Source: Sphingosinicella sp041621755
Lineage (GTDB): Bacteria > Pseudomonadota > Alphaproteobacteria > Sphingomonadales > Sphingomonadaceae
NCBI GenBank assembly: GCA_041621755.1
Contig: JBFKAE010000002.1
Span: forward strand, 1-64,000
Length of the DNA stretch: 64,000 bases
Direction: 5' to 3'
In this document: piece after piece, positions 8,970-17,986 of the stretch
Position numbering within the stretch: position 1 is the first letter of the stretch
Layout: every line of letters starts with the position of its first letter
The notes under the pieces: generated by a model
Database searches by the model: none
What the model saw: only the letters and a program-made list of their open reading frames with translations
Told to the model about the DNA's origin: nothing
Position numbers and translations under genes: made by a program

Positions 8970-10910
8970 GTGCCTGTCCCATTCCGCCTTCGCTTTCTTG
9001 TCAGCCTTCTGACCGTATTTGCCGGTCTCATGCTCAATCCCGCTGGCGCGCGGGCGGAAGCCGGTGAGGCTCAGACCGTTTGGAGACTGCTCGATTATGT
9101 GGCAGTCGATTACGGTGGCGCAGTGTCGAACGGTCGCGTCACCAGCTCGGCTGAATATGCCGAGATGACCGAGTTCTCCGCGACGATCCGGAGCGGCATC
9201 GCGGCGCTTCCCGCGAAGGCCGAGCGCGCGCGGCTCATTGTCGAAGCGGAAGGGCTCCAGACCGCAATAGCGTCCAAGGCAGCCCCTGATATTGTCGCGC
9301 TAAAGGCACGCTCTCTGGCAAGCGACCTGCTCGCTGCTTATCCGGTGCCACTCGCGCCAGCAAAGGCTCCTGATCCGGCTCGTGGCGCGGCGCTCTACGC
9401 AGAGAATTGTGCAAGTTGCCACGGCGCAAACGGCGATGGCCACGGTCCGCAGGCCGCAGGGCTCGACCCGCCGCCGATCGCCTTCACTGATACTGAGCGC
9501 GCGCGCAAGCGCAGCCTGTTCGCGCTTTACCAGGTGATCGATCAGGGACTCGACGGCACTGCCATGCAGAGCTTCGCGGACATGCCCTCCCAAGATAGGT
9601 GGGCGCTGGCAACCTATGTAGGAAGCCTGGCTTTCAAGAATGCGGCTGCCGGTGAGCGCTTCTGGAAAAGCGACCTGGCCCTGCGCCAGCGCATCCCCGA
9701 CCTCCAGACCTTGGCCACCATGACGCCCGAGAACCTTGGCCGCACCATCGACCAGGACAAGGCCGACGCCGCCATGGGCTATCTGCGTGCGAACCCGCAG
9801 GCACTCAACATGGCGACGCCAGCTTCGCTCACTGTCGCGCGCGAAAAGCTCAGGCAGAGCCTCGCTGCCTATCGCGAGGGCGACAGGCAAGCAGCCAAGC
9901 GGTTGGCTCTCTCCGCCTATCTCGACGGGTTCGAGCCGGTGGAGCCAATCCTGGCGGCGCGAGACGCGACGCTCATGGCGCGTATCGAGGGTGCGATGGG
10001 CGAATACCGGGCCGCAATCAGACGCGGTGTCACCGCTGAGGAGCTTGCCGGAAAAGAAGCTGTGCTTGAAAGCCTGTTTGCGGATGTTGAGGCTGTTCTT
10101 TCACCCGATGCGGCGAACGACGCTTCGACCTTTATCGGTGCGCTCACCATCCTCTTGCGTGAAGGACTAGAGGCGCTGCTGATCGTCGTCGCGATGATCG
10201 CCTTTCTTCGCAAGGCCGACCGACCCGAAGTGCTGCCCTATGTTCATGGCGGTTGGATTGCGGCGCTCGTTGCGGGCGGAGCGACCTGGGCGGTCGCCAC
10301 TTATGCGATCGGGATCAGCGGCGCGAGCCGGGAACTCACGGAAGGCTTCGGCTCGCTCTTTGCGGCGGTAGTGCTCGTCTCTGTCGGAATCTGGATGCAT
10401 GGCAAGTCGCAAGCCGAGAGCTGGCAGCGCTACATAGATAAGGTGCTGGGCAAGGCTCTGTCACGCAGTTCGGCGTGGTTCCTATTCGGTCTCGCTTTCC
10501 TTGTCGTCTATCGCGAAGCCTTCGAGACGATCCTTTTCTTCGCGGCGTTGGCGGCGCAGGGACGCGGCAGCGTCATCGCGGCAGGTACTGCCGCTGCAAT
10601 TGCGGTTCTCGCGGCAATCGCCTGGGCCATGCTGCGCTACAGCCGTTCGCTGCCCATCGGGAAATTCTTCACTTACAGTTCGGCACTCATCGCCGTCCTC
10701 GCGGTGGTTCTCGCCGGCAAGGGGACGGCTGCACTTCAAGAAGCAGGCCTGATCGACATCACGCCGGTCGCATATGTGCCCAGACTGTCGATGCTCGGCA
10801 TTTTTCCCGCATTGCAGCCGCTGCTTCTCCAGCTTCTGACGGTTGTGAGCCTTTGGATCGGGTTCTGGTACAACGGACGCAAAAATGTCGTTCGTAGCGC
10901 TGTTGAATAG
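8970..10910 (+). CDS. Cytochrome c / FTR1-family permease (PbrT-like)
   Basis: A 646-residue fusion protein. After a signal peptide, a periplasmic domain carries a class I cytochrome c haem site (CASCHG near residue 150). The C-terminal half is an FTR1 iron permease with seven membrane helices and two REXXE motifs: REGLE near residue 398 and REAFE near residue 515. Family members take up oxidised iron; the lead-uptake protein PbrT of Cupriavidus has the same build. Control by a soft-metal MerR and pairing with a CDF transporter favour a PbrT-like role, but iron uptake is possible. It starts with GTG directly before the signal peptide. Confidence 0.9.
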   Translation: MPVPFRLRFLVSLLTVFAGLMLNPAGARAEAGEAQTVWRLLDYVAVDYGGAVSNGRVTSSAEYAEMTEFSATIRSGIAALPAKAERARLIVEAEGLQTAIASKAAPDIVALKARSLASDLLAAYPVPLAPAKAPDPARGAALYAENCASCHGANGDGHGPQAAGLDPPPIAFTDTERARKRSLFALYQVIDQGLDGTAMQSFADMPSQDRWALATYVGSLAFKNAAAGERFWKSDLALRQRIPDLQTLATMTPENLGRTIDQDKADAAMGYLRANPQALNMATPASLTVAREKLRQSLAAYREGDRQAAKRLALSAYLDGFEPVEPILAARDATLMARIEGAMGEYRAAIRRGVTAEELAGKEAVLESLFADVEAVLSPDAANDASTFIGALTILLREGLEALLIVVAMIAFLRKADRPEVLPYVHGGWIAALVAGGATWAVATYAIGISGASRELTEGFGSLFAAVVLVSVGIWMHGKSQAESWQRYIDKVLGKALSRSSAWFLFGLAFLVVYREAFETILFFAALAAQGRGSVIAAGTAAAIAVLAAIAWAMLRYSRSLPIGKFFTYSSALIAVLAVVLAGKGTAALQEAGLIDITPVAYVPRLSMLGIFPALQPLLLQLLTVVSLWIGFWYNGRKNVVRSAVE

Positions 10911-11198
10911 AGATGCTGCGGCGCGCCGCTCCCCGCGCAACGTCGTGCAAGCAGACGCAACGCCGGGAGAATTTGCCATGATGGTGTTTGCCATTTTGTT
11001 GGGCAACCCTTCCGCTCTTGAAAGCGCCCATGCTGAAGGCCTTCCACGTCGACGCCGGCGGTCAGAATGATCGGAAATTTCAGCCAGTCCTGACAGGTCA
11101 TCCCCAAGAAATCACCGACTCTTCAAAGGTTGCTCAACGCCTGTCAGTTGGAATATCCTCTATCTCCGATCAGACATCGTAGTCACCAAGGTATTCTC

Positions 11199-12146
11199 AT
11201 GCATCACAACGACGTGAGCGACTTTGCTCATAGCCACAATTTCCTGAGCGCCTATCACGACGTCAACGAGCGCCGGACGCGGTATGTCGTAATGCTGACC
11301 GCAGCGATGATGTTCGTCGAGATCGTCGCTGGAATGTTGACCGGATCTATGGCTCTCCTTGCCGATGGCATTCACATGGCGACGCATGCTGGCGCGCTTG
11401 GAGTTGCAGCTTTCGCGTACTGGTTTGCCCGGCGACACGCTGACAATCCCAGGTTCACCCTTGGAACCGGAAAAATTGGCGACCTCGCAGGATTTGCCAG
11501 TGCGTTGGTATTGGCGATCTTCGCCATCGGGATCGCTGTCGAGTCATTCCAACGCCTCATTAGCCCTCAGGCAATTGCTTACAGCGAGGCCATCTGGATT
11601 GCGGTCCTCGGGCTTCTCGTCAATCTACTGAGCGCTTGGCTATTAGGTGCCGCTCATCACCATGTGCACGGACACGATCACGGTCACGACCACACGCATA
11701 CCGACAACAACCTGCGATCCGCATATTTTCATGTTCTGGCCGATGCACTGACCTCCGTATTGGCAATCATTGCACTATTTGCCGGTCGATATCTCGGCTG
11801 GGCTTGGATGGATGCTGCGATTGGTCTTGTCGGAGCGCTGGTTATCGGGCGATGGTCATGGTCCTTGCTGCGGGATACCGCGGCTGTGCTGGTCGATGCC
11901 GATGCCGACAGCGCCCAATTCGCGGAGGTCCGTGAGACCATCGAAGATGGAGACGCGTCGGTCACCGACCTGCACATCTGGCGAGTAGGACCTGGGAAAT
12001 TTGCTGCGGTTGTTTCGCTCGTTGCCGCCGAACCCTTGGAACCGACGGAGTATGCCGCCCGACTCTTGATTCACGAGGAGTATGTCCACGTCACCGTCGA
12101 AATTCATAAATGCCGGGGCGAGCACCCTGAACTCAAGGCGGCTTAA
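11199..12146 (+). CDS. CDF-family Ni/Co-type efflux transporter (DmeF-like)
   Basis: A 315-residue full-length cation diffusion facilitator. Six membrane helices carry the metal site HMATH in helix 2 (DGIHMATHAG) and HVLAD in helix 5 (YFHVLADALTS). Between helices 4 and 5 lies a His-rich loop (HHHVHGHDHGHDHTHT), and a C-terminal cytoplasmic domain follows from about residue 230. This His-loop and HxxxH pattern fits the DmeF group exporting Co and Ni. The ATG is chosen because the conserved N-terminus (MHHNDVSDFAHSHNFL) begins there; a frame extension of 23 residues upstream looks non-coding. A terminator follows directly. Confidence 0.9.
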   Translation: MHHNDVSDFAHSHNFLSAYHDVNERRTRYVVMLTAAMMFVEIVAGMLTGSMALLADGIHMATHAGALGVAAFAYWFARRHADNPRFTLGTGKIGDLAGFASALVLAIFAIGIAVESFQRLISPQAIAYSEAIWIAVLGLLVNLLSAWLLGAAHHHVHGHDHGHDHTHTDNNLRSAYFHVLADALTSVLAIIALFAGRYLGWAWMDAAIGLVGALVIGRWSWSLLRDTAAVLVDADADSAQFAEVRETIEDGDASVTDLHIWRVGPGKFAAVVSLVAAEPLEPTEYAARLLIHEEYVHVTVEIHKCRGEHPELKAA

Positions 12147-12159
12147 TCAGTTCGGTTCC

Positions 12160-12204
12160 CCGCGAGTGTAGAGCCTCCAGCCAGCACTCTCGCGGCCTTT
12201 TTTT
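12160..12204 (+). terminator. Intrinsic terminator after the DmeF-like gene
   Basis: The arms CCGCGAG (12160-12166) and CTCGCGG (12189-12195) form a stem 13 bases after the stop codon, followed by CC and seven T residues. This is a good rho-independent terminator for the plus strand. Confidence 0.8.
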
Positions 12205-12382
12205 GCCTACGCAACTTGCTGGCGAACGAAGGCGTTGATGATGAGCCACGCCGCGCATTCCTCGTCTATCGCTTCGGCCACAATCGCTCAATGTACCAAA
12301 TTCTTGCTGCGACTTGAAAGCCGGTTCCGGACTGCGGCACAGCTCCTGTTGTCCGCAACTGCAGGAAAGCCCCATAACATTA

Positions 12383-12404
12383 TTGCAATCCATTCTCATT
12401 AGCA
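12383..12404 (+). promoter_or_regulatory. Candidate Fur box upstream of the TonB receptor
   Basis: A stretch with the half-site ATTCTCATTAGCA preceded by TTGCAATCC resembles the Fur consensus (alternating AATGA/TCATT). It lies about 45 bases before the receptor start, where iron-dependent repression would act. The left half is degenerate, so this is a weak call. Confidence 0.45.
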
Positions 12405-12446
12405 CTAATTGGCTGCGGATCAATCACGCACCAACAGGGGGATTCC

Positions 12447-14507
12447 TTGAGAAACTTGCTAATGATTTCGGCCGCGACGCTGGCCTTGCCCGGGACCGCA
12501 CTCGCTAGTGAGGCGGGCGACGAAAGCGGCAATACAATCCTCGTCATTGGCAAGTCCGATGGCTATCTCACCATTGACTCGGCTACGGCAACCAAGACCG
12601 ATACGCCGCTTATCGACGTACCCCAAACGATCAGCGCCGTAACTCGCGAACAGATCGAGGACCAGGCACATCGAAGTCTTGCGGATGTCCTTCGCTACGT
12701 CCCGGGCGTCACCATCGGCCAGGGCGAAGGCAATCGTGACCAGATCACGTTGCGCGGGCAGAACACCACCGCCGACTTCTTCCTCGATGGTGTGCGCGAC
12801 GACGTCCAGTATTTTCGGAACCTCTATAACATCGAACGCGTCGAGGTCCTGAAAGGCCCTTATGCCCTCATCTTCGGTCGGGGCGGCGGCGGCGGCATTG
12901 TCAATCGTGTCCAGAAGACACCCTCCACCGACCGCTTCTTCATGGGCGGCGAGGTCAGCATCAACACGTTTGGCGCATGGGAAGTCGCTGCCGACGTGAA
13001 CGCGCCCATTGCCGAAGGCGCGGCATTCCGCCTGAACGCCTTCTACGAGAAACTGAACAACCACCGCGATTTCTTCGACGGCGAGCGCTACGCGGTGAAC
13101 CCCTACATCGCGTTCGAATTGGCCCCGGGCTGGAAGGCTGGGATTTCCTATGAGTACGTTCACGATGATCGCGTTACCGATCGCGGCATCCCGTCTCTGA
13201 ACGGCGAGCCTCTGCCCGGTCATCGCGACACTTTCTTTGGTGTGCCCGACGTGAACCGCACGGGTCTCGAGGCCCACATCGTTAAGGCCCGTCTGGACGG
13301 TGAACTGGCCGAAGGCCTAAACTGGTCAACAACGCTGCTCTACGGCGACTACGACAAGTACTATACCAACGTTTACGCCAATGGCGCGGCGACCGGGTTA
13401 AACGGCACCGTAGCACTCTCAGGGTATACCGATCCGACCACACGGCAGAATTTTCTTGCGCAAAGCAATCTGGTCGCGGACGTTGACTTCGGCGGGCTTG
13501 CCCACAAGATATTGCTTGGCGTTGAATACGGCGACCAGGGTTCGACCAACCAGCGTCGCAATGCGGCACTCTCCAACGGCACGCTCGACCTTTCCAACAT
13601 CGTCTACCCGACGGTGACGTTCCCGGCCATCAGCCGCAACCGCACTTCGGACGTCGAGTTCTTCTCCGCCTACGCACAGGACCAGATCAGCTTTGGGGCG
13701 CACGTCGATCTTGTAGTTGGACTTCGTTACGACCGGTTTCAGATCAAGGGTATCGACATTCAGGACGGCAACCGTCCTTTCGGCCGAAAAGACGAGAAAT
13801 GGTCGCCGCGCATCGGCCTGATCCTGAAGCCGCAGGAGAATGTCTCGATCTACGGCAGCTACAGCCAGTCGTTCCTTCCACGCTCGGGCGACCAGTTCCT
13901 GACGCTCTCGACGAGCGACGAGGATCTCGCCCCCGAGAAGTTTACCAATTACGAGGTCGGCGCCAAGTGGGACATCCGGCCAGATATCAATGTCACTCTC
14001 GCTCTGTTCCAGCTCGACCGAACCAACGCCACAACGCCGAATCCGGCCAACCCGGCAACCAGCATCGTTGCCGGCAAGACCCGGACGCGCGGTACGGAAC
14101 TCGCCGTCACCGGGCAGGTGCTTCCCGGTTGGCAAATAAGCGGCGGCTATACCTATCAGGACGCCAAGCTACGCGGCAACGAGTTCGTGCGCCTTGGTCA
14201 GGTGCCAAAGCACCAGTTTGCCTTGTGGAATCGGTATGACTTTAATCCATCAGTCGGATTTGGGCTCGGCGTCATTCACCAGTCCAGCCAGTTCGCGGCC
14301 AACCGCACTTCCGCGACAACCACACGGCTGCCTGGGTTCACGCGGGTCGACGCGGCATTCTTCTACACGATGAACGATACGGTGGAGTTCCAGGTCAATG
14401 TCGAGAACGTATTCGACGAAACCTATTTCGCGGACGCGCACAACAACAATAACATCACGCCTGGCGCGCCGATCAATGGGCGCTTTACCGCCCGCATGCG
14501 TTTCTAG
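12447..14507 (+). CDS. TonB-dependent siderophore receptor
   Basis: A 686-residue outer-membrane receptor for ferric siderophores. A short signal peptide (to about TALASE) is followed by the plug domain (DVPQTISAVTREQIED, then ITLRGQNTTADFFLDGVRDD) and a 22-strand barrel ending in the terminal Phe required for barrel assembly (FTARMRF). No TonB box is obvious. TTG is taken as start because GGGGG lies just before it; ATG five codons later is an alternative. The TAG stop lies within the CTAG target of the following insertion element, so the gene is intact. Iron regulation is suggested by the possible Fur box. Confidence 0.92.
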   Translation: MRNLLMISAATLALPGTALASEAGDESGNTILVIGKSDGYLTIDSATATKTDTPLIDVPQTISAVTREQIEDQAHRSLADVLRYVPGVTIGQGEGNRDQITLRGQNTTADFFLDGVRDDVQYFRNLYNIERVEVLKGPYALIFGRGGGGGIVNRVQKTPSTDRFFMGGEVSINTFGAWEVAADVNAPIAEGAAFRLNAFYEKLNNHRDFFDGERYAVNPYIAFELAPGWKAGISYEYVHDDRVTDRGIPSLNGEPLPGHRDTFFGVPDVNRTGLEAHIVKARLDGELAEGLNWSTTLLYGDYDKYYTNVYANGAATGLNGTVALSGYTDPTTRQNFLAQSNLVADVDFGGLAHKILLGVEYGDQGSTNQRRNAALSNGTLDLSNIVYPTVTFPAISRNRTSDVEFFSAYAQDQISFGAHVDLVVGLRYDRFQIKGIDIQDGNRPFGRKDEKWSPRIGLILKPQENVSIYGSYSQSFLPRSGDQFLTLSTSDEDLAPEKFTNYEVGAKWDIRPDINVTLALFQLDRTNATTPNPANPATSIVAGKTRTRGTELAVTGQVLPGWQISGGYTYQDAKLRGNEFVRLGQVPKHQFALWNRYDFNPSVGFGLGVIHQSSQFAANRTSATTTRLPGFTRVDAAFFYTMNDTVEFQVNVENVFDETYFADAHNNNNITPGAPINGRFTARMRF

Positions 14508-15367
14508 AGGCTGTTATGGACTTGTGAGTCTGAATGGATTCAAAGGCTTGGATGGAGACCTGTCGCAAGCCTTATCCATCTGACGTATCCGATGAAGAAT
14601 GGTCGCTGATCGTGCCGTATCTGACGCTGCAGCGCGAGGACGCGGGGCAGCGGGAACACAGCCTTCGCGAAGTATTCAACGGACTGCGCTATATCGTGAA
14701 GACCGGCGCGCCGTGGCGTTGGATGCCGAACGATCTGCCGCCGTGGGCGGCGGTCTACCAGCAGACGCGGCGGTGGCTGGCAGCGGGGTGCTTCGAGGCG
14801 CTGATCGACGATCTGCGGGTGGTGCTGCGTCTGGCGGCGGGCCGCAAGGCCGAGCCGAGTGCGGCAATCATCGACAGCCGGACCTTGCGCTCCACGCCGG
14901 AAAGCGGTGAGCGTGGTGGATATGACGGAGCCAAGCGCAAGAAGGGCTCCAAACTGCATATCGCGGTCGATACGCTGGGCCACCTGCTCGCCCTCCATGT
15001 CACGCCTGCCAGCGCCCAGGATCGTGGCGAAGTCGAGAAACTCGCCAAAACCATCCAGGCCGTCACCGACGATAGCGTCGAGATCGCCTGGGTCGATCAG
15101 GGCTATACCGGCGAGCGTGCCGAGCAGGCTGCGGCCAGGCATGGCATCGACCTCAAGGTCGTCAAATTGCCCGAGGCCAAGCGCGGTTTCGTCCTGCTGC
15201 CGCGCCGATGGGTCGGCGAACGATCCTTCGCGTGGGCCACCCGGTTCCGAAGGCTCGTCAAGGATTACGAGCGATATGCCCAAACCCTCGCCGGCCTCCA
15301 CCTCGTCGCCTTCGCCACCATCATGACCAAACAGGTCGCTGCCCTTGTCGCAGGTTCATAACAGCCT
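14508..15367 (+). mobile_element. IS5-family insertion sequence, complete (860 bp)
   Basis: Left end AGGCTGTTATGGA (from 14508) and right end TTCATAACAGCCT (to 15367) form imperfect terminal inverted repeats. CTAG flanks both sides (14504-14507 and 15368-15371), fitting a YTAR-type target duplication; because CTAG is itself palindromic, the exact border could shift by one or two bases. The element carries one full transposase gene, so it is probably still active. Insertion is at the stop codon of the receptor gene. Confidence 0.88.
14534..15361 (+). CDS. IS5-family transposase
   Basis: A 275-residue DDE transposase in one uninterrupted frame. The N-terminal DUF4096 domain is recognisable (SDEEWSLIVPYL, GAPWRWMPNDLPPWAAVYQQTRRW). 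The catalytic core shows the first Asp in IIDSRTLRST, the second in WVDQGYTGE and the Glu in GERSFAW. It catalyses cut-and-paste movement of the surrounding element. The stop codon TAA lies inside the right terminal repeat. It belongs to the IS427/IS1031-like branch common in alphaproteobacteria. Confidence 0.95.
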   Translation: MDSKAWMETCRKPYPSDVSDEEWSLIVPYLTLQREDAGQREHSLREVFNGLRYIVKTGAPWRWMPNDLPPWAAVYQQTRRWLAAGCFEALIDDLRVVLRLAAGRKAEPSAAIIDSRTLRSTPESGERGGYDGAKRKKGSKLHIAVDTLGHLLALHVTPASAQDRGEVEKLAKTIQAVTDDSVEIAWVDQGYTGERAEQAAARHGIDLKVVKLPEAKRGFVLLPRRWVGERSFAWATRFRRLVKDYERYAQTLAGLHLVAFATIMTKQVAALVAGS

Positions 15368-15371
15368 CTAG

Positions 15372-15760
15372 GCGGCGCGCTCGCCCATCCACGGGGGATG
15401 GCGTTCAACGTCGTCCTCTATGGGGTGCCTTTGCTTTGTTATCGGCTTGTACCAGTGACACCAGCTTCATGCCTACAATGGAGCGGTATCTTCTCTGCTG
15501 CCAATCCCGATGAGCCGAAGACAATTCGAGTCGTTGCTCAGCCATGCGAATGTCCGGACAACCAGAGCCAGATACGCAGCCTTGAATGTTCGGTTGCTTT
15601 TGCGCCGAAGCAATAACATCAGGGTTTGCTCGCCATCTGGCCCGCGCGGCATAGCTGCAACGGCGAGGAGCGCATGAAAGTGACTTTCCCGCGCCGTTGA
15701 CACGAACGACTCGATTTGGTTGATGGCGTATGCGCAATCCCTCGGGAAAGCACGCGCCAC
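15372..15760 (+). other. Intergenic stretch between the IS and the conjugation region
   Basis: About 390 bases. A possible 55-residue frame at 15510-15677 is basic and has no ribosome site or domain, so it is not called. This stretch marks the border between the metal/iron cargo and the transfer genes; no other signal is seen. Confidence 0.45.
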
Positions 15761-16633
15761 ATGGTGCGTGAAATGAAATTCTTGAAGCTTGTGACAATCG
15801 CAATCCTGCTTGCTTGCGGTGCGATGCCATCCGCAGCGCGTGAAGTCGATCTGCTGCAATTTGGCCATAATCTCTCGATCGAAGAGACATCCGCATCACC
15901 AACCAGTGATACCAAAGCCCTTGAAGCCATTTCTGGCAGGTTGCGGGAATACTTCGAAGGCCGCCCGGAAGGACATGCCAATGCCCCTCCCGCGCCATTG
16001 CGGTCAGCCTACGACATTTCGGCATCGCAGATCGCTGGATCAGGCCGGGCCCGCTGGGGTCTTCAAACAATCGGTCCTGCCTGCGAAGACGCGTCATATT
16101 CCCCAACCTGGTGGCTCCCACGCTCAGTCGAGGCCCGCCGCGCCGCGTACTTCAGCGCGATTGTCAATGTCGCCTGCGAGAATGGCGTCCCGGCACGGTT
16201 GCTCGATGCGGTGATCGCCCGGGAATCCGGCTACAATTCACTAGCGATCAGCAGTGCTGGCGCTATGGGTATCATGCAAATCATGCCGGGGACTGCGCGA
16301 GCACTCGGCCTGTCACGCCCTTACGACCCTATCGCCAACATGCGGGCCGGGGCGCGATATCTGCGCCAGCAACTTGAACGCTTTGGCCGGGTCGATCTGG
16401 CGCTCGCTGCCTACAACGCCGGACCAGAACGGCGAACGCTTCAACAGGGTACTGTTCCCCGCATTCCGGAAACCCTTAACTACGTGCGCGCGATCATGAC
16501 GGACTTGGCCCGTCTTGCAGAGCTTGACCGTCCAGGCTCAATTTCAGTTGATCGCGCACAGGCGGCAATGTCTGCCGTCAACGCTTCCACCTATCGTACC
16601 GTAGAGTTTATGGGCTACACCGGATCAAGGTAA
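15761..16633 (+). CDS. Lytic transglycosylase (VirB1/SLT type)
   Basis: A 290-residue periplasmic peptidoglycan hydrolase that would open the wall for the transfer apparatus. A signal peptide (KFLKLVTIAILLACG) is followed by a linker and then the SLT domain from about residue 150: catalytic Glu in ARESGYN, then AGAMGIMQIMPGTA and LALAAYNAGP. This is the classical goose-lysozyme-like signature. An ATG four codons further downstream is also possible as start. It leads the transfer region but is separated from traA by two minus-strand genes, so it is probably transcribed alone. Confidence 0.9.
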   Translation: MVREMKFLKLVTIAILLACGAMPSAAREVDLLQFGHNLSIEETSASPTSDTKALEAISGRLREYFEGRPEGHANAPPAPLRSAYDISASQIAGSGRARWGLQTIGPACEDASYSPTWWLPRSVEARRAAYFSAIVNVACENGVPARLLDAVIARESGYNSLAISSAGAMGIMQIMPGTARALGLSRPYDPIANMRAGARYLRQQLERFGRVDLALAAYNAGPERRTLQQGTVPRIPETLNYVRAIMTDLARLAELDRPGSISVDRAQAAMSAVNASTYRTVEFMGYTGSR

Positions 16634-16667
16634 AGCCCACCGATGAGGCTGCGAACTCGTTTTTCCT

Positions 16668-17189
16668 TCAGTCCTGCAGCGAGCGATCGGCCTCGAGTAC
16701 GCGTTCCTGATGCGCAAGCAGCATCTCGTATGCGCGGCCGAGAGCCTCGTGTATGAGCTGCGGACGGATCGCAACATGGAGTTCGCCGCGCCGGCAAGAG
16801 ACGACCTCGCAATAGAACCCCTTCATGGCTTCGCAAACAAGAAGGATGGCCGGATCGTCATAGGCCGTAAAATCATGGAGAAGCGCGACACAAAACTTGG
16901 CCCGGACGTAATCGATGCCAAGCGCCTCAAACAGACGGTCTCGCAGGTCGTCGACTAGGGCTGCACCCTGGCGCAAGACTTTGTGAAGCCGTGAGCGGCC
17001 AACACCGAGTCGATCGGCAAGATGGGCGAGCGGCAGCGCCTGTTTCGCGGCTTGATCCGTGATCAGCAGCCTGTATTGATCCTGCTCGGTCAACCGCGGC
17101 GCTGGTGGCGCAAACGAGAAGGCGGAATCGTCAGCCGTCTGGGCCTTCGGCTTGAAGGCCGTTTCCGGCGTCAAGGTTCGGTGCGGCAT
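16668..17189 (-). CDS. Helix-turn-helix protein, possible transfer regulator
   Basis: A 173-residue protein with a helix-turn-helix-like segment at about residues 52-80 (PLAHLADRLGVGRSRLHKVL). The rest, including DFTAYDDPAILLVCEAMKGFYCEV, matches no family I recognise. The ATG is chosen over a TTG seven codons upstream because GGGAGGG sits at ideal distance from it. It lies on the minus strand between the transglycosylase and the pilin operon, a usual place for a transfer regulator, and might bind the box array upstream of traA. That role is an inference from position. Confidence 0.7.
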   Translation of the reverse strand: MPHRTLTPETAFKPKAQTADDSAFSFAPPAPRLTEQDQYRLLITDQAAKQALPLAHLADRLGVGRSRLHKVLRQGAALVDDLRDRLFEALGIDYVRAKFCVALLHDFTAYDDPAILLVCEAMKGFYCEVVSCRRGELHVAIRPQLIHEALGRAYEMLLAHQERVLEADRSLQD

Positions 17190-17279
17190 TGAGAGACCCT
17201 CCCGCACCAATCGCTCTATGGGATACCATAAGATGTCAAGAGCGTGAAACGCTGAATTTTGCGAACTATTGGGTCCAAT

Positions 17280-17648
17280 TCAGAATTGATTATTTGTGCG
17301 TGCAAGCCAGACTACGAATGCAATCACGACCCTGTCGTGCATGACCTTGCCACAGGTATCCGCGATTTTATGGCGGATCCAATCATAATCTTCGATCCAG
17401 TCGGGTTTGACTTCGAGCCAGATCGAGATCTGTCCATCGAGTGGATAACGAGAGAGGAACCTCTCGACATCCTCGCGCGCAAACGTAAGGCTTTTCGCGC
17501 GTTCACAGGCGTGCTGGACTGTCGAACGCAAGCTCCGGAACCTGCTTGTGGTCTTGGAAAATTCGCACATGGCATCGGCCAGGAGCGCGAAGCACTCCCG
17601 GCTCACGGTTATGCGTATGTTGCGCGTCCCGCCGGCCACCGACTGCAT
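17280..17648 (-). CDS. Hypothetical protein divergent from the tra operon
   Basis: A 122-residue protein of unknown function with no signal peptide or membrane segment. It is rich in basic and aromatic residues (SRFRSLRSTVQHACERAKSL; KPDWIEDYDWIRHKIADTC). A GGAGG ribosome site at good spacing supports the start. It is divergent from traA across the 338-base control region with the ATTTCC boxes, so it could be a regulator or relaxosome-related factor; nothing in the sequence proves this. Confidence 0.65.
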   Translation of the reverse strand: MQSVAGGTRNIRITVSRECFALLADAMCEFSKTTSRFRSLRSTVQHACERAKSLTFAREDVERFLSRYPLDGQISIWLEVKPDWIEDYDWIRHKIADTCGKVMHDRVVIAFVVWLARTNNQF

Positions 17649-17986
17649 TCGCGTGCGCCTCCATGCAGACGCAATTATGAGCCAGAATCGTTAATTTCCC
17701 GAGTCGCAGCACTCTGATGGCGATTCGCGAGCCGCAATTTCCAACCTGGAAACCGCTATTTCCTTGACGGGAATACCTATTTCCCATTTCTGGAGACGGC
17801 GGCCCCCGACCCGGCACAGGTAATTCCGATCCCGGAAATCCCAACCTTTCAACCTTTCCCGATTCGGCAATTCTATCGCAGTGCACACGCGATGCGCTGC
17901 AACTGCCGATTGCCGCGCGAGTTCCATCGCTGTCCTTTTGACCCGGCCGGCAACAACGCGGCTGACGCAGCAGGAAGGACGAGACG
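17649..17986 (+). promoter_or_regulatory. Control region upstream of traA with a phased ATTTCC box array
   Basis: This 338-base region holds five ATTTCC-like boxes on the plus strand starting at 17694, 17737, 17758, 17779 and 17822 (the last reads AATTCC). The spacings are 43, 21, 21 and 43 bases, close to whole numbers of helical turns. Three consecutive units are 21-bp tandem direct repeats. Most boxes are followed by a GGAA- or GGGAA-type half-site, giving dyads such as TTTCC-N5-GGAAA. This is the expected form of an operator or nucleoprotein array for the transfer promoter; iterons are the alternative. Confidence 0.7.

Noticed and set aside
15510..15677. 55-residue plus-strand frame between the IS and the transglycosylase
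   Set aside because: No ribosome site, strongly basic composition and no similarity that I can recognise.
17694..17827. Short CRISPR-like array
   Set aside because: Units are 21 bp with no distinct spacers and the repeats are degenerate; no cas genes in the window.
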